Assembly (NCBI RefSeq): GCF_900113315.1
Contig: NZ_FOZG01000001.1
Location: 1,364,001 to 1,428,000 of the forward strand
Source of the DNA: Sphingomonas jatrophae
Lineage (GTDB): Bacteria > Pseudomonadota > Alphaproteobacteria > Sphingomonadales > Sphingomonadaceae
Length of the DNA stretch: 64,000 nt
Reading direction: 5' to 3'
The stretch's first letter is position 1, and each line of letters opens with the position of its first letter. This document shows, piece by piece, positions 35,154-43,685 of this stretch. The notes below the pieces were generated by a model, which did no database searches, was not told the origin of the DNA, and saw nothing but the letters and a program-made list of their open reading frames with translations. The position numbers were made by a program, and so were the translations under genes.

Positions 35154-36125
35154 TCAGGAATCCCGCCTATTGTTCCACACGTGCTTCGACAACTCTTCGC
35201 CGCGTTCAACTTTAGAACTTATCAACTTGCGCGCCGTGTCCATCGGAATTTTGGCAGTATCAACAACGTTCTTAATTAGCCACGTGCGATCAGATACATA
35301 CTGCCCCTCTGAAGCTATGCCATCTATGTCACTGATTTCAGCAACAACCGCCGGGACCACGTCGTCTGCAAGCTGCGCCTCGAAGGTTACTCTCTGATTC
35401 CGATCACTAAAGACGTTCAATTCATCATTGATCGTAGGCCCCGAGAACGTACGAACTAGACGCGGCGCCGTAAAAGAAGTCTTTCGCTGTGACCGCTCCA
35501 GCCGACTAACAGCAGTGGTAAGAGCCTCTATCTTCTCCAACAAAAACTCGTTAGCTGTCACTTCGACACTTTGAGGCGATACTGTCTCAAATCGAAAATT
35601 TTCTACAAACGAGGTATATGTTCCTTTTTGCGCGGCTTCCTGAACCTCTCGAATGCGATCTTCGAGACGCCTCATGAAGTCTTCAATGGCATTGAATTCA
35701 AGATCCCTTTGGTAGTCGATGTAACGGACGTTTCCGATATCGAACGGAGGCTTGTGCACCTTGTCGGTCACGATGATCGTTGGCTTTTTTGTTGATAGGC
35801 GCAGACCTGCTTCCAACATCACGTTGGAGTTCAATCCGCTTACGTCGCAAATTACTACGTCATTTTCATATAAATTTTGCAGGATGGCGGATTGTATAAC
35901 ATCTACCTCAGGGTTTTCCCAAACAAGCTGTGCGCGCATGCCAGCATTCTCAATCGTCTTCTGGAGGATTCGTCGAACCCGAACCCAATGCGCTTCAGAG
36001 TACTCCTCGCCCATGGCCGCAATGGGCATGACGATGCCGCACACCTTCTGTGCGTCTGAGTTGATAGCCTTTCCGCTGCCCGCCGATCCGAGAGCTTGAC
36101 CCGAATTTTCCTTCTGCGGCGGCAT
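35154..36125 (-). CDS. Cargo protein with TIR/deoxyribosyltransferase-like N-terminal domain
   Basis: 323 residues. Residues about 28-165 form a Rossmann-like domain with GIVMPIAAMGEEYSEAHWVRV, ILQNLYENDVVICDVSGLNSNVMLEAGLRL, KPTIIVTDK and a YIDYQRDLEFNAI end. Proteins with this domain are frequent in prophages and islands, are often labelled RNA helicase without helicase motifs, and resemble nucleoside 2-deoxyribosyltransferase or TIR folds. The conserved Glu in LEAGLRL is the likely catalytic acid. A second domain follows (about 200-323). GC is far below the phage average. A defence or nucleotide-sensing role is an inference. Confidence 0.7.
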   Translation of the reverse strand: MPPQKENSGQALGSAGSGKAINSDAQKVCGIVMPIAAMGEEYSEAHWVRVRRILQKTIENAGMRAQLVWENPEVDVIQSAILQNLYENDVVICDVSGLNSNVMLEAGLRLSTKKPTIIVTDKVHKPPFDIGNVRYIDYQRDLEFNAIEDFMRRLEDRIREVQEAAQKGTYTSFVENFRFETVSPQSVEVTANEFLLEKIEALTTAVSRLERSQRKTSFTAPRLVRTFSGPTINDELNVFSDRNQRVTFEAQLADDVVPAVVAEISDIDGIASEGQYVSDRTWLIKNVVDTAKIPMDTARKLISSKVERGEELSKHVWNNRRDS

Positions 36126-36188
36126 CCGACTCTCCTGCTCAGCTAAACGTCTCGGCGGAAGGACGGGTCAGGTGATCGCTTCGCTTTG

Positions 36189-37088
36189 TCAAGCAGCGGC
36201 AGCTGCTGCCTCATTCAGCCGATCCCACCGGATCCGCTCCGGCGATCCCTTCACCATCACCTTTTTCTGGAACTCCGGATCCGTCTTCAGCCGGTCCATC
36301 TCTGCCCGCGCTTCGGTGCTGGTGATCCCGAACCGCCCCTTCCCGCCGTTGATCAGCGTGTCTTCGGCCATGCCGTTGCCGAGCTTCGCCAACAGATCGA
36401 GAGCGCGATCGGCGCCGAGTGCGTTACGCAACCCGCCGAGATCCGCCTTGGTGAAGCCGAGCGCCCGAGACGCCGCCTCCACCTGCGCCAGCTTCTCGTC
36501 GCGGCCGGCGCCCCACTCCTTCAGCTTGGCCGCCGCCAGCCCATCCTGCCGCTGCGTCTCGGCCGCCGTCTCGTCCAGCTGCGCCTGGATGTAATCGCCC
36601 ACCAGTCCCTCGAACGCGCCCTTTGGCACACCATGCTTCAGCGCCGAGGCGCGCAGCGCATCGTTCAACGGCTCGTTCAGCTTCACGCCGTCGGGCGCCT
36701 TGATTTCATAGGCCGTCGCTTCCTTGGGCACGCCGATCGCCTCGCGGAACGTGGCGATTTCCTCCGGCTTCGCGCCCTCCCCCGGCACGCTGATACGCCC
36801 GCTGCCGCGCAGCGCCTTCTCCGTCTCGCGATAGCTCCTGGCGACGTCGTCGAGCGACTTGAACCCCTTAGAGGCCAGCCAATCCCGGTGCGACGGCGCA
36901 TTCTCGTCACCCGGATCGGCCGAGAAGGATTGCAGCCAGTCCGCCGCCGGCCTACCACCGTCGCCGCTCGCCCCGCCATCGCCGCCGCCGCCAGCGCCGC
37001 CGCCGGCGCCGCCATCCCCGGCCGCCGCCCCGCCCAGCAGCGCGTCCAGGTCGCCACCCTCGCCGCCATCCCCGCCGTCAAATGCCAT
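36189..37088 (-). CDS. Scaffolding protein
   Basis: 299 residues. A long Gly/Asp-rich disordered N-terminus precedes DWLASKGFKSLDDVARSYRETEKAL, the familiar SYxxxEKxL motif of phage scaffold/capsid-assembly proteins. A helical C-terminus ends in a positive and Ala-rich tail. Lies upstream of the capsid gene as in T7 (gp9 then gp10), although the cargo now intervenes. Confidence 0.8.
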   Translation of the reverse strand: MAFDGGDGGEGGDLDALLGGAAAGDGGAGGGAGGGGDGGASGDGGRPAADWLQSFSADPGDENAPSHRDWLASKGFKSLDDVARSYRETEKALRGSGRISVPGEGAKPEEIATFREAIGVPKEATAYEIKAPDGVKLNEPLNDALRASALKHGVPKGAFEGLVGDYIQAQLDETAAETQRQDGLAAAKLKEWGAGRDEKLAQVEAASRALGFTKADLGGLRNALGADRALDLLAKLGNGMAEDTLINGGKGRFGITSTEARAEMDRLKTDPEFQKKVMVKGSPERIRWDRLNEAAAAAA

Positions 37089-37401
37089 CGTCGATCTCCA
37101 TGAGCTGCCGGACGACGCTCTCGTCCAGGTTGAGGTAATTGGTGATCCGCAGGAACACGTCCCGCCGCCCCTCGCGCCGCGCCATCACCAGCGCATCGCT
37201 GTCGAACGTGGGCCGGTCCGCGAAACAGAAGTCGCGCAGGTCCGCGAGCACGATCTGCCCGTCGCGCCGCAGCTCGCCGTCCACATGGAACAGCCAGCGG
37301 TAGAACCGGCTGACCGGCACCCCGCCCTTGAACAACGCTTTAAATGCGCGGCTGATCTTCACCGATCGCACGCGCAGCGCATTGATCTGTGCCGCGCTCA
37401 C
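37078..37401 (-). CDS. Bbp19-like small phage protein
   Basis: 107 residues from GTG at 37401 (GTGA overlap upstream). FYRWLFHVDGELRRDGQIVLADLRDFCFADRPTFDSDALVMARREGRRDVFLRITNYLNLDE matches the small Bbp19 family, which sits near portal and scaffold genes in many podoviruses. Function unknown. Confidence 0.75.
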   Translation of the reverse strand: MSAAQINALRVRSVKISRAFKALFKGGVPVSRFYRWLFHVDGELRRDGQIVLADLRDFCFADRPTFDSDALVMARREGRRDVFLRITNYLNLDESVVRQLMEIDDGI

Positions 37402-37592
37402 AACCCTGTCCTCGCAACCGCAATCAGCCGACGAAGTGCCTCTGGCGCCACCATGATGTAGCCGCGAGCCTGTTGGTAATCGCTCAACAGCACTCGTTCG
37501 GCCCACGCGACTGTGCTCGCGGGGTCAGGTTCAGGCACCGCCGAGAAGCGCACGCAGCCACTGTGCGGGCATGTATCGACCTGCAGATCCAT
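37398..37592 (-). CDS. Small phage protein (64 aa), unknown
   Basis: MDLQVDTCPHSGCVRFSAVPEPD to RRLIAVARTGL. It contains one CPHSGC pair. Both ends overlap neighbours by 4 bp (ATGA with the portal gene, GTGA with the Bbp19-like gene), strong support for a real coupled gene. Confidence 0.65.
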   Translation of the reverse strand: MDLQVDTCPHSGCVRFSAVPEPDPASTVAWAERVLLSDYQQARGYIMVAPEALRRLIAVARTGL

Positions 37593-39253
37593 CAAGCCGC
37601 CTCGCTGATCTGGTTGGCCTTGGCGAGATCCGCATAGGCCGATGCCGCGCCCTGCAGCTGCTCGACGCCGGCCGTCGCCGCCTTCGCGTCCTCGCGCGCC
37701 TGCCGCTTCGCCGCGACCTTGTCGGGCGTCGCCACCCAGCGCGGATCCACGCCGAGCACGTCGGCCAGCCCGGGCGCCGCCTCGTCCGTGTCGATATGGT
37801 CGAATACCGCCCCGTCATCGACCTGGGCGAGCGGCGCCATCGCCTCGATCCACCGCGCAAGGCCGGCAGCCCGCTCCGCCCGCGCCATGCGTGTCAGCGG
37901 GTTTTCATATTCGGTCTGCGGCCACGCCCCCGCCTCGCGCGCCTCCTCTGGCAGCGGCTCGACCTGCCCCCGCAGCATGGCGAGCTCCAGATCGCGCTGC
38001 GTCACCGGGTTCTGCTTCTCGGTTTCGTATCGCCCGGCATAAGGCGCGACGAGCACGCCCTGCTTGCCGATCATCTCGATCACCTGCGTCGCCGTCATTC
38101 GGTCGCTCGGGTCCGTCAGGATCTTGAAGAAATCCTCGAGGAAGGCGGTGCGCACCACGCGGCGCTCGCCTTCCATCATCTCCAGCCCGATCGGCAGGTC
38201 GCTCCCCTCCGGCCCGGGCACGCGCGCCATCAGCGTCTGCCCACGTTCGTTCACCAGCCCGGGCGTGATGCCGCCCGGCCGCGTTATGATGCTGCTGATC
38301 CCGTCATCGTCATAGAAGGCGAGCGCCGGATCGACGATCTTGTGCGCCGCCCGCAGCAGCGTGTGCGCCACCGTGTTCAGCGTCCGGATCGACGGCAGCA
38401 CCTTCATCGCCGGCGATTGCCCATATTTGTCGCCGGGCCCGGTCACGTGCCGGCTGACGCTGATCGGCATCGAGTGGAAGCCCTTGCGCCGCAGCACCAC
38501 CTTGTCCGCGATCGCGACGTGGATGCTTGCGACCGGCAGGCGCCGCCAGTCCAGCGCCTCCCGCTCGATCTCGCGGTTCGGCCGCACGACGTGCAAGATT
38601 TCGAACTTGGCGTCCGGATTGCCACCCGGCCGCAGCGCATCGCGCATCCGGCCTGTCAGCGCATCCTCGCCGAACTGCTGCGCGCATTGCCGCGCCGTCA
38701 GCTCATATTTGCGGTGGACGGTATCGACCCGGCCGGAGAAATCCTCGTCGATCCAGATCTCGCTCAGGTGGATCGTCTTGTAGAACAGGCCGAGGCCCGG
38801 CCGCTCGCCCGTCCACAGCGCGCCCGTGCCGTAGGTGCCGAGCTGGCGGAAATCCTCGTCGCCCTGCACCTGGAAGCCGGCGTGCGGGGCATAACGCATC
38901 GCGTGCAGCCGGTCCGCCGTCTGCGCGCACCAGCGCCGCACGTTCGGCAGCTTGTCGAGGTCGGCATCGCCGAACTTCAGGCGGATATATTGGGTGTTCC
39001 GCGGGATCGTGATCGCCGCCATCGCCGCCGCGAACCGGTCCAGTCCCTCTACGGCCGTGACGTCGTAATTCGCCGCGCCGCGCACGCTGCCCGGGGTTTT
39101 CCCGCCGGTGAAGGCGCCGGCGCCGAGCGGGTTCACCCGTTCGTCAATCTCGCGCCACACACTCTCCCACGGCATGCGCTCGGCTTCCATGCGCGCCTGA
39201 TCGCGCATGATCCCCTGCACCAGCGCATCGTCCTGCAGCTTGTCGTCGGCCAT
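37592..39253 (-). CDS. Portal protein (T7-type head-tail connector)
   Basis: 553 residues. EAERMPWESVWREIDERVNPLGAGAF, YDVTAVEGLDRFAAAMAAITIPRNTQYIRLKF and KTIHLSEIWIDEDFSGRVDTVHRKYELTA are hallmarks of the T7-like head-tail connector family; QNPVTQRDLELAMLRGQ lies further on. Dodecameric ring through which DNA enters the head. Confidence 0.9.
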   Translation of the reverse strand: MADDKLQDDALVQGIMRDQARMEAERMPWESVWREIDERVNPLGAGAFTGGKTPGSVRGAANYDVTAVEGLDRFAAAMAAITIPRNTQYIRLKFGDADLDKLPNVRRWCAQTADRLHAMRYAPHAGFQVQGDEDFRQLGTYGTGALWTGERPGLGLFYKTIHLSEIWIDEDFSGRVDTVHRKYELTARQCAQQFGEDALTGRMRDALRPGGNPDAKFEILHVVRPNREIEREALDWRRLPVASIHVAIADKVVLRRKGFHSMPISVSRHVTGPGDKYGQSPAMKVLPSIRTLNTVAHTLLRAAHKIVDPALAFYDDDGISSIITRPGGITPGLVNERGQTLMARVPGPEGSDLPIGLEMMEGERRVVRTAFLEDFFKILTDPSDRMTATQVIEMIGKQGVLVAPYAGRYETEKQNPVTQRDLELAMLRGQVEPLPEEAREAGAWPQTEYENPLTRMARAERAAGLARWIEAMAPLAQVDDGAVFDHIDTDEAAPGLADVLGVDPRWVATPDKVAAKRQAREDAKAATAGVEQLQGAASAYADLAKANQISEAA

Positions 39254-39310
39254 CTCGGTTGTTGCCTTGTGTTAAGCGGAGAGGCGCGCCGATCTCGCGC
39301 CCGCCCTGGC

Positions 39311-39889
39311 CTAGAAGTGGATGTCGTTTTCGAGCTTCACCGTCTGACCCGGCGCGATCATCAGCGGTTCGGACCGCATCGTGCGCGCCACCGGCTTGCC
39401 GTCGACGATCAGCGCATAGCCTGCGACCTGATAGGCGGCGCCGCCCTGCGCGGGGCCGTGCAGCGTCACCGGCTGGTCGAGCATCAGCCCGCGCGGGTGA
39501 TCCTTCCACACCTCGCCCTCGATCGCCTGCGGCTGGCTCCCCGCCACCTCGCGATCCCCCTTGCCGACGAAGGCGATCTCGACCGTCTCGGCGCCGGCGA
39601 TCGCCGCCTTCAGCGCGTCGCGATCGAGCGCCTTGTCATCGTCGATCGCCTTCAGCGTGCGCGGCTTCTTCTCGGCCGGCAGCTCCGCCACCTTGGCCTT
39701 CGCTTTTTTCCCGCCAGCCTCGGCCTTCTCCGCGCGCGCGATCGCCGCGTCCCGCTCCGCCATCAGGTCTGCGACCTGCTGCTGCAGCGCCGCGACATTC
39801 GCCGCCGTCTGGCTGCTCCCATCGGCCCCGGCGTCGAACGCCCTTCGCGCCTGCTCCATGGCGTCGCCGCCCGTCTGTTCCGTTCCCAT
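39311..39889 (-). CDS. Hypothetical phage protein with coiled coil
   Basis: 192 residues. Residues about 25-65 form a heptad-rich coiled coil (ALQQQVADLMAERDAAIARAEKAEAGGKKAKAK). A C-terminal beta domain carries AGYALIVDGKPVARTMRSEPLMIAPGQTVKLE. Between terminase and portal genes; possibly a head-completion or internal protein. Met at 39892 precedes Met at 39889; the latter was chosen arbitrarily. Confidence 0.65.
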   Translation of the reverse strand: MGTEQTGGDAMEQARRAFDAGADGSSQTAANVAALQQQVADLMAERDAAIARAEKAEAGGKKAKAKVAELPAEKKPRTLKAIDDDKALDRDALKAAIAGAETVEIAFVGKGDREVAGSQPQAIEGEVWKDHPRGLMLDQPVTLHGPAQGGAAYQVAGYALIVDGKPVARTMRSEPLMIAPGQTVKLENDIHF

Positions 39890-39900
39890 CATGCGTCCTT

Positions 39901-40128
39901 TCAGCCGAGGATCAGTTTTCCACCCGTCAGCGGCGCCTCGGCACCCGTCGCTCCGGTGATGATGTCGGCCGCGCCGCCCTTGCGCCGCCGCAGCTCGTCG
40001 TCCGCCGCCACCTGGGCGACCGCATCGTCGCGCGTCACCGACGGCAGCGGCGACGGCGCCTTGCCGGGGGTCGAGACGATGCCGAGCGCCTTGAGCGGCG
40101 CGGCGATGATCTTCCCGAGAATGGCCAT
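39901..40128 (-). CDS. Small phage protein (75 aa)
   Basis: MAILGKIIAAPLKALGIVSTPGKAP to PLTGGKLILG. Short hydrophobic amphipathic N-terminus, then a charged and Gly-rich tail. Similar tiny genes occur next to T7-like portals. Function unknown. Confidence 0.6.
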   Translation of the reverse strand: MAILGKIIAAPLKALGIVSTPGKAPSPLPSVTRDDAVAQVAADDELRRRKGGAADIITGATGAEAPLTGGKLILG

Positions 40129-40156
40129 GGTCACATGCTCCTGTGCCGGGGGCTCA

Positions 40157-41707
40157 TCAGCGCACCCCCTGGTGGACGTCGAAGTCGCTGTCGTTGCGCA
40201 CTGCGCGCGTGCGCGGGCTTTTGCCGCGCAGGCCGGAGACGACATGCTCGCCCTCCAGCGCCGCATATTGCTCGGCATCGGCAACGTGCGTGTAGATCGT
40301 GTCGGCGATCTCCAGATGGCCGCGCGTCTCGCCCGTCTGCAGCGTCGCTTTCTGGTAGCGGTATCCGCCGAGGTGCGCTTTGATCAGATGCTTGCAGCTC
40401 TCGTCGATCGAATAGCCGCCGCGCGCGTCCAGTGCCCGCCAGATCGCCTCGTTGCGCAGCGCCGCCCGGTTCGATTTCGCACGATGCACGCGCACGCCGA
40501 TCGCCGCCTGGAAGGCCAGCAGCCAGTCATGCTCATTGTCTTCGCGATCGTCGGCCGCGAACGCTGCCGGATCCGCCACCACCCGCAGATCCTCCGGCGC
40601 GAGATCCGGGAAGCGGTTGGACAGCACCGCCTTGCACCGCTGCCCGAACGCTGTCGGGCCGACCTTCTTCAGCGCCTTGCCGCGTTCGTCGAGGTTCACC
40701 ACCTCCACCAGTGTGCGGATCGCATTGTCGAAGTCGCGCTGCAGCCCGGCCGCTGCGGCGAACAGTCCCTGATCCACCCCGAGGATCAGCTTGCGCCGTG
40801 GGATGAAGATCAGCGGCCGGACATGCTCGGTAAACGTGAAGCTGGCATTCACCGGCAGGCCGTGCTGCATCGGCACCGGCTTGTTGTCGACCATGCGCGC
40901 GACGTAGCCCGGCTTGTGCTTGTTCGCCGCGACCTGCAGCACGTAATAGCCGCGGCCGTTCGGCAGGTTGTGCAAATTCTCGGCATCCGGCTCGCGCCCG
41001 CCCGGCTGCACGAACCTCTCGATCAGCGGCCGTCCCTGCAGCGCGGTCGCGAGATCCGCCCGATCCTGCTCGCTCATGCCGCCCAGCTCACCGTCGAACG
41101 CCAGCCGGTAGATGTGGTTTTCGATGTCCGGCATGTTGAGCGAGCAGATGATCTGCGGATCCACGACGCTTTCAGGAGAAAGGTCCGAGAAGCGGCCGAC
41201 GCGCCCCGTCAGGAACGGCACCAGGTCCTCGGGCTGGAGATCCGCTTCGTCGATGATGACCGCGTTGACCTCCCAGCCGCGGCACGCCTCCTCGACCGAC
41301 TGGTCGCCGATCGCGCGGAACTCGAACTCGATGTCCAGCACGTCAATCGGGCGGCCGTCGCGGACATTGCCCTCGCGCCGCAGCACGCGCCGGAAGCTGT
41401 GCGTGTAAGGCGGCTTCCACTGGAAGTTGCCCTCCGCCTCGGGCACGATGTTGAACCAGCTCTTGAGCGTGGTGGATTGCAGCGACGGGTAGCTCTCGCG
41501 GATCACGCCGATGCGTGCCTTACGCCACGTCACACCCTTCGCGTCCACCGTCCCCTTCTGCAGCGCACCGACCCGCAGGCCCTTCTGCAGCGCCGCCATC
41601 GTCTTGCCCGAGCCGACCGGCCCGATGATGATCGAGATGAACGCCCGGCTGCGCATGAACGCATCCGCCACCGGCCCCGGCGAGACGAGGCGTCGGCGCG
41701 GCGTCAT
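40157..41707 (-). CDS. Terminase large subunit
   Basis: 516 residues. Walker A IIGPVGSGKTMAA near residue 28-36 and Walker B VNAVIIDEADL near 145. The nuclease half contains ILGVDQGLFAAAAG near 300, where the first Asp is the expected metal ligand, and later Asp-rich segments. Packages DNA through the portal. It precedes the portal in the leftward operon; in T7 the terminase genes are at the opposite end of the morphogenesis block. Confidence 0.88.
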   Translation of the reverse strand: MTPRRRLVSPGPVADAFMRSRAFISIIIGPVGSGKTMAALQKGLRVGALQKGTVDAKGVTWRKARIGVIRESYPSLQSTTLKSWFNIVPEAEGNFQWKPPYTHSFRRVLRREGNVRDGRPIDVLDIEFEFRAIGDQSVEEACRGWEVNAVIIDEADLQPEDLVPFLTGRVGRFSDLSPESVVDPQIICSLNMPDIENHIYRLAFDGELGGMSEQDRADLATALQGRPLIERFVQPGGREPDAENLHNLPNGRGYYVLQVAANKHKPGYVARMVDNKPVPMQHGLPVNASFTFTEHVRPLIFIPRRKLILGVDQGLFAAAAGLQRDFDNAIRTLVEVVNLDERGKALKKVGPTAFGQRCKAVLSNRFPDLAPEDLRVVADPAAFAADDREDNEHDWLLAFQAAIGVRVHRAKSNRAALRNEAIWRALDARGGYSIDESCKHLIKAHLGGYRYQKATLQTGETRGHLEIADTIYTHVADAEQYAALEGEHVVSGLRGKSPRTRAVRNDSDFDVHQGVR

Positions 41708-41991
41708 GCCCCTGCTCCCGGCAGCAGGCCGCCGATGCGATCCGCCAGCTGCGTCGCCCGCTCGGCCGCGGCGCGCACGGCCGTCCGCGCGGCGACAAGC
41801 TCGGCATCGCTGATCGGCCGCTCGGCCGCAATCTTCGCCCGCAGCGCCCGCGTGCCGATGCCGATCGCCGCCGCCAGCGCCGGTTGCCCGCCGACGATCT
41901 CGGCCGCGCTCTCCAGCGCCTTCATGCGCCGCACGTCGCGAGTTGAGCCGTTTTTGCGGCTCAAGTTCCGGAAGACGCCGTTGGCGATCAC
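41704..41991 (-). CDS. Small HTH-like protein
   Basis: 95 residues from GTG at 41991 (GTGA overlap). The second half, ALESAAEIVGGQPALAAAIGIGTRALRAKIAAERPISDAEL, has the spacing of a Cro/YdaS-type helix-turn-helix. Could be a packaging-associated DNA binder or a regulator of late genes. Overlaps terL by 4 bp. Confidence 0.65.
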   Translation of the reverse strand: MIANGVFRNLSRKNGSTRDVRRMKALESAAEIVGGQPALAAAIGIGTRALRAKIAAERPISDAELVAARTAVRAAAERATQLADRIGGLLPGAGA

Positions 41992-42611
41992 GCCTCGTCC
42001 TCCGGATCGGCCGGCGCGAACTCCGCATCGTCGGCGAGGATGTCGACCTCGGTATAGTCGGCGAGCTCGGCCGCGGTATGCGTCACGCCCTCGATCACGA
42101 GATCCGCCACGCCGCTGAACGTCATGTCCACCGCCGTCGGCATCTTGCTTTCGAGATAGGGCAGCAGCCCCTCGGCGCATCGCACGCGGAGCGCCTGCGC
42201 CGCCTCATAGGACATCGTCTCCTCGTAGGAGACGAGCTTGCCCTCCTTGTTGACGCTGAACACCTTGTCCCGCTTCGATGCCTCCATCAGCACCTCGGGC
42301 GGCGTCGCCTGGATCTGCATCAGCGTCAGCGCCGGATGCTGGCCGAAGCCGAGGATGTAGCGCTTGAACTCGTCCGTGCGCTTGTTGCGCGATCCGGCCG
42401 GCCGGCCGCGCTTCGTCTCGCGCGCCTGGCGCAACACCGCCAGCCGGCCGGCAGCGGGGCCCAGCTGCTCGCGCGCGTCCAGCATCTCTTCCGGCGTCAC
42501 CGGATCGAGCATGTCCAGCTGCTCGGCCGGCTGCGCCTGCGCGACGAGCGCCTTGGCCTCCGCCACGAACTCGTCGACGATCGCGGCGTCTCCCGTCGGC
42601 TTAGTTGACAT
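41988..42611 (-). CDS. Probable terminase small subunit
   Basis: 207 residues from MSTKPTGDAAIVDEF. Basic DNA-binding-like patch KRGRPAGSRNKRTDEFKRYIL near 75-95 is followed by a helical segment and a very acidic C-terminus (DDAEFAPADPEDEA). Position just upstream of terL supports a TerS role; no family is certain. It is the first gene after the 1.07-kb non-coding gap. Confidence 0.6.
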   Translation of the reverse strand: MSTKPTGDAAIVDEFVAEAKALVAQAQPAEQLDMLDPVTPEEMLDAREQLGPAAGRLAVLRQARETKRGRPAGSRNKRTDEFKRYILGFGQHPALTLMQIQATPPEVLMEASKRDKVFSVNKEGKLVSYEETMSYEAAQALRVRCAEGLLPYLESKMPTAVDMTFSGVADLVIEGVTHTAAELADYTEVDILADDAEFAPADPEDEA

Positions 42612-42876
42612 GGGGGTGCCCTCCGCCCATCGTCGGCGCATCGCCCCTCAGCGAACCGGACCAATCTTGATCCCTGACCCGCTCCGCCAGCGCGCGTGCC
42701 GCCGTCTCTCCGACGCGGCCCGCTGAGCGAGCAGAGGCACGATCCCCCGACCCGTTATCGAGCCACCAAGATCCGCGCTCCGTCAGCGCTGGCACGAAGC
42801 CGCGAAGAAGGGGGGAGCCGGCCCACGGCCAAAAAACGGCTGCTGCCGCCCCCTGATGACTGGCGCGCGCGGCGCT

Positions 42877-42893
42877 GGGGGGGGCCGGGGGGG
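42877..42893 (+). repeat. G8-CC-G7 homopolymer tract
   Basis: Eight G, two C, seven G in the gap before the packaging genes. Unusually long for this region; slippage-prone and quadruplex-capable. Confidence 0.7.
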
Positions 42894-43205
42894 CCTCGGC
42901 CGGATCGCCCAGGCCGCCCCCGAGACGCTGCGGCGACAACCCGCCAAGCTTCTGCGTCATGCCAGAAAGGCGAGGCATAGCAGGCACTTGGCCGAGCCAT
43001 TCCAACGCCGCCATTCCAACGCCTGCCGCGCCACCCGTGTAAGTGCCTGAAATCGCACGATCCGCTCGGCCCGCCTGGACGAGCTCGCCCGCCGCCCGGC
43101 CGAGGCACCCCCCCGCCCGAAACCCGCGCCGAGCGCCCGCCCTATCCAGCCCCTGATCCGGCCCGATCGAGACCGGCGAGGCATATCCGCCCCTTAAACA
43201 ATCCC

Positions 43206-43458
43206 GGTTCCGGCCGGTCGCGAGGGCGGAACCGCGTGCGGAACCGCCAAGCTGCTGATCCCCCTCACTCTTTCCCTTCTGGTTCCAGAGTTCCAAGGTT
43301 CCAGAGAGACAGAGCCTTACGCGCACAGGCACCCACGCAGCCGCACGCATCACGCGCAAGGCCGCCGCGCCGGAACTCCGGAACCGGGCGCAACTCTCCT
43401 GTCGGATCAGGCACTTAGGCGTTCCGCGCTCGGTTCCACCCCCCGGAACCGTGGAACC
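43206..43458. repeat. Cluster of nine GGTTCC / GGAACC hexamers
   Basis: Exact hexamers start at 43206, 43228, 43240, 43281, 43297, 43380, 43432, 43445 and 43453, in both orientations, several facing each other. Near-matches (gttcc, ggaact) lie between. The arrangement looks like multiple binding sites for a phage protein. Confidence 0.65.
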
Positions 43459-43685
43459 GCCTCCCCCTGACCCGCCGCAGGCCGACGAATGGCCGCCGCG
43501 CCAATTCCTCTCCGAAAGCAACGGGCCGGGGGCACGGGCAAAGGAAGACGAGCGCAAGTATTCGCGCGCGGCAGGCAAGTCATCGCCCTCCCCGCCCGGA
43601 GTGGTCGAGCGGAGCGGGGCCGCACCGCGCCGGCGCGCCTCCGGCGCCCCGACGCTGGCCCCGCGCGTCATCTGATGCCCGCGCC

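Larger units (their letters stand above)
42612..43685. promoter_or_regulatory. 1.07-kb non-coding gap before the packaging genes
   Basis: The largest gene-free stretch of the prophage. One leftward open frame spans it, but its composition is that of a random high-GC frame. It holds a G8-CC-G7 tract (42877-42893) and nine exact GGTTCC/GGAACC hexamers between 43206 and 43458. Candidate roles are late promoter, replication origin or packaging recognition site next to terS. Confidence 0.55.

Noticed and set aside
37571-42118. A 1515-codon rightward open frame opposite portal and terminase genes
   Set aside because: It is the antisense of clearly recognised portal and terminase genes. Arg/His/Leu-rich composition is typical of a GC-driven shadow frame.
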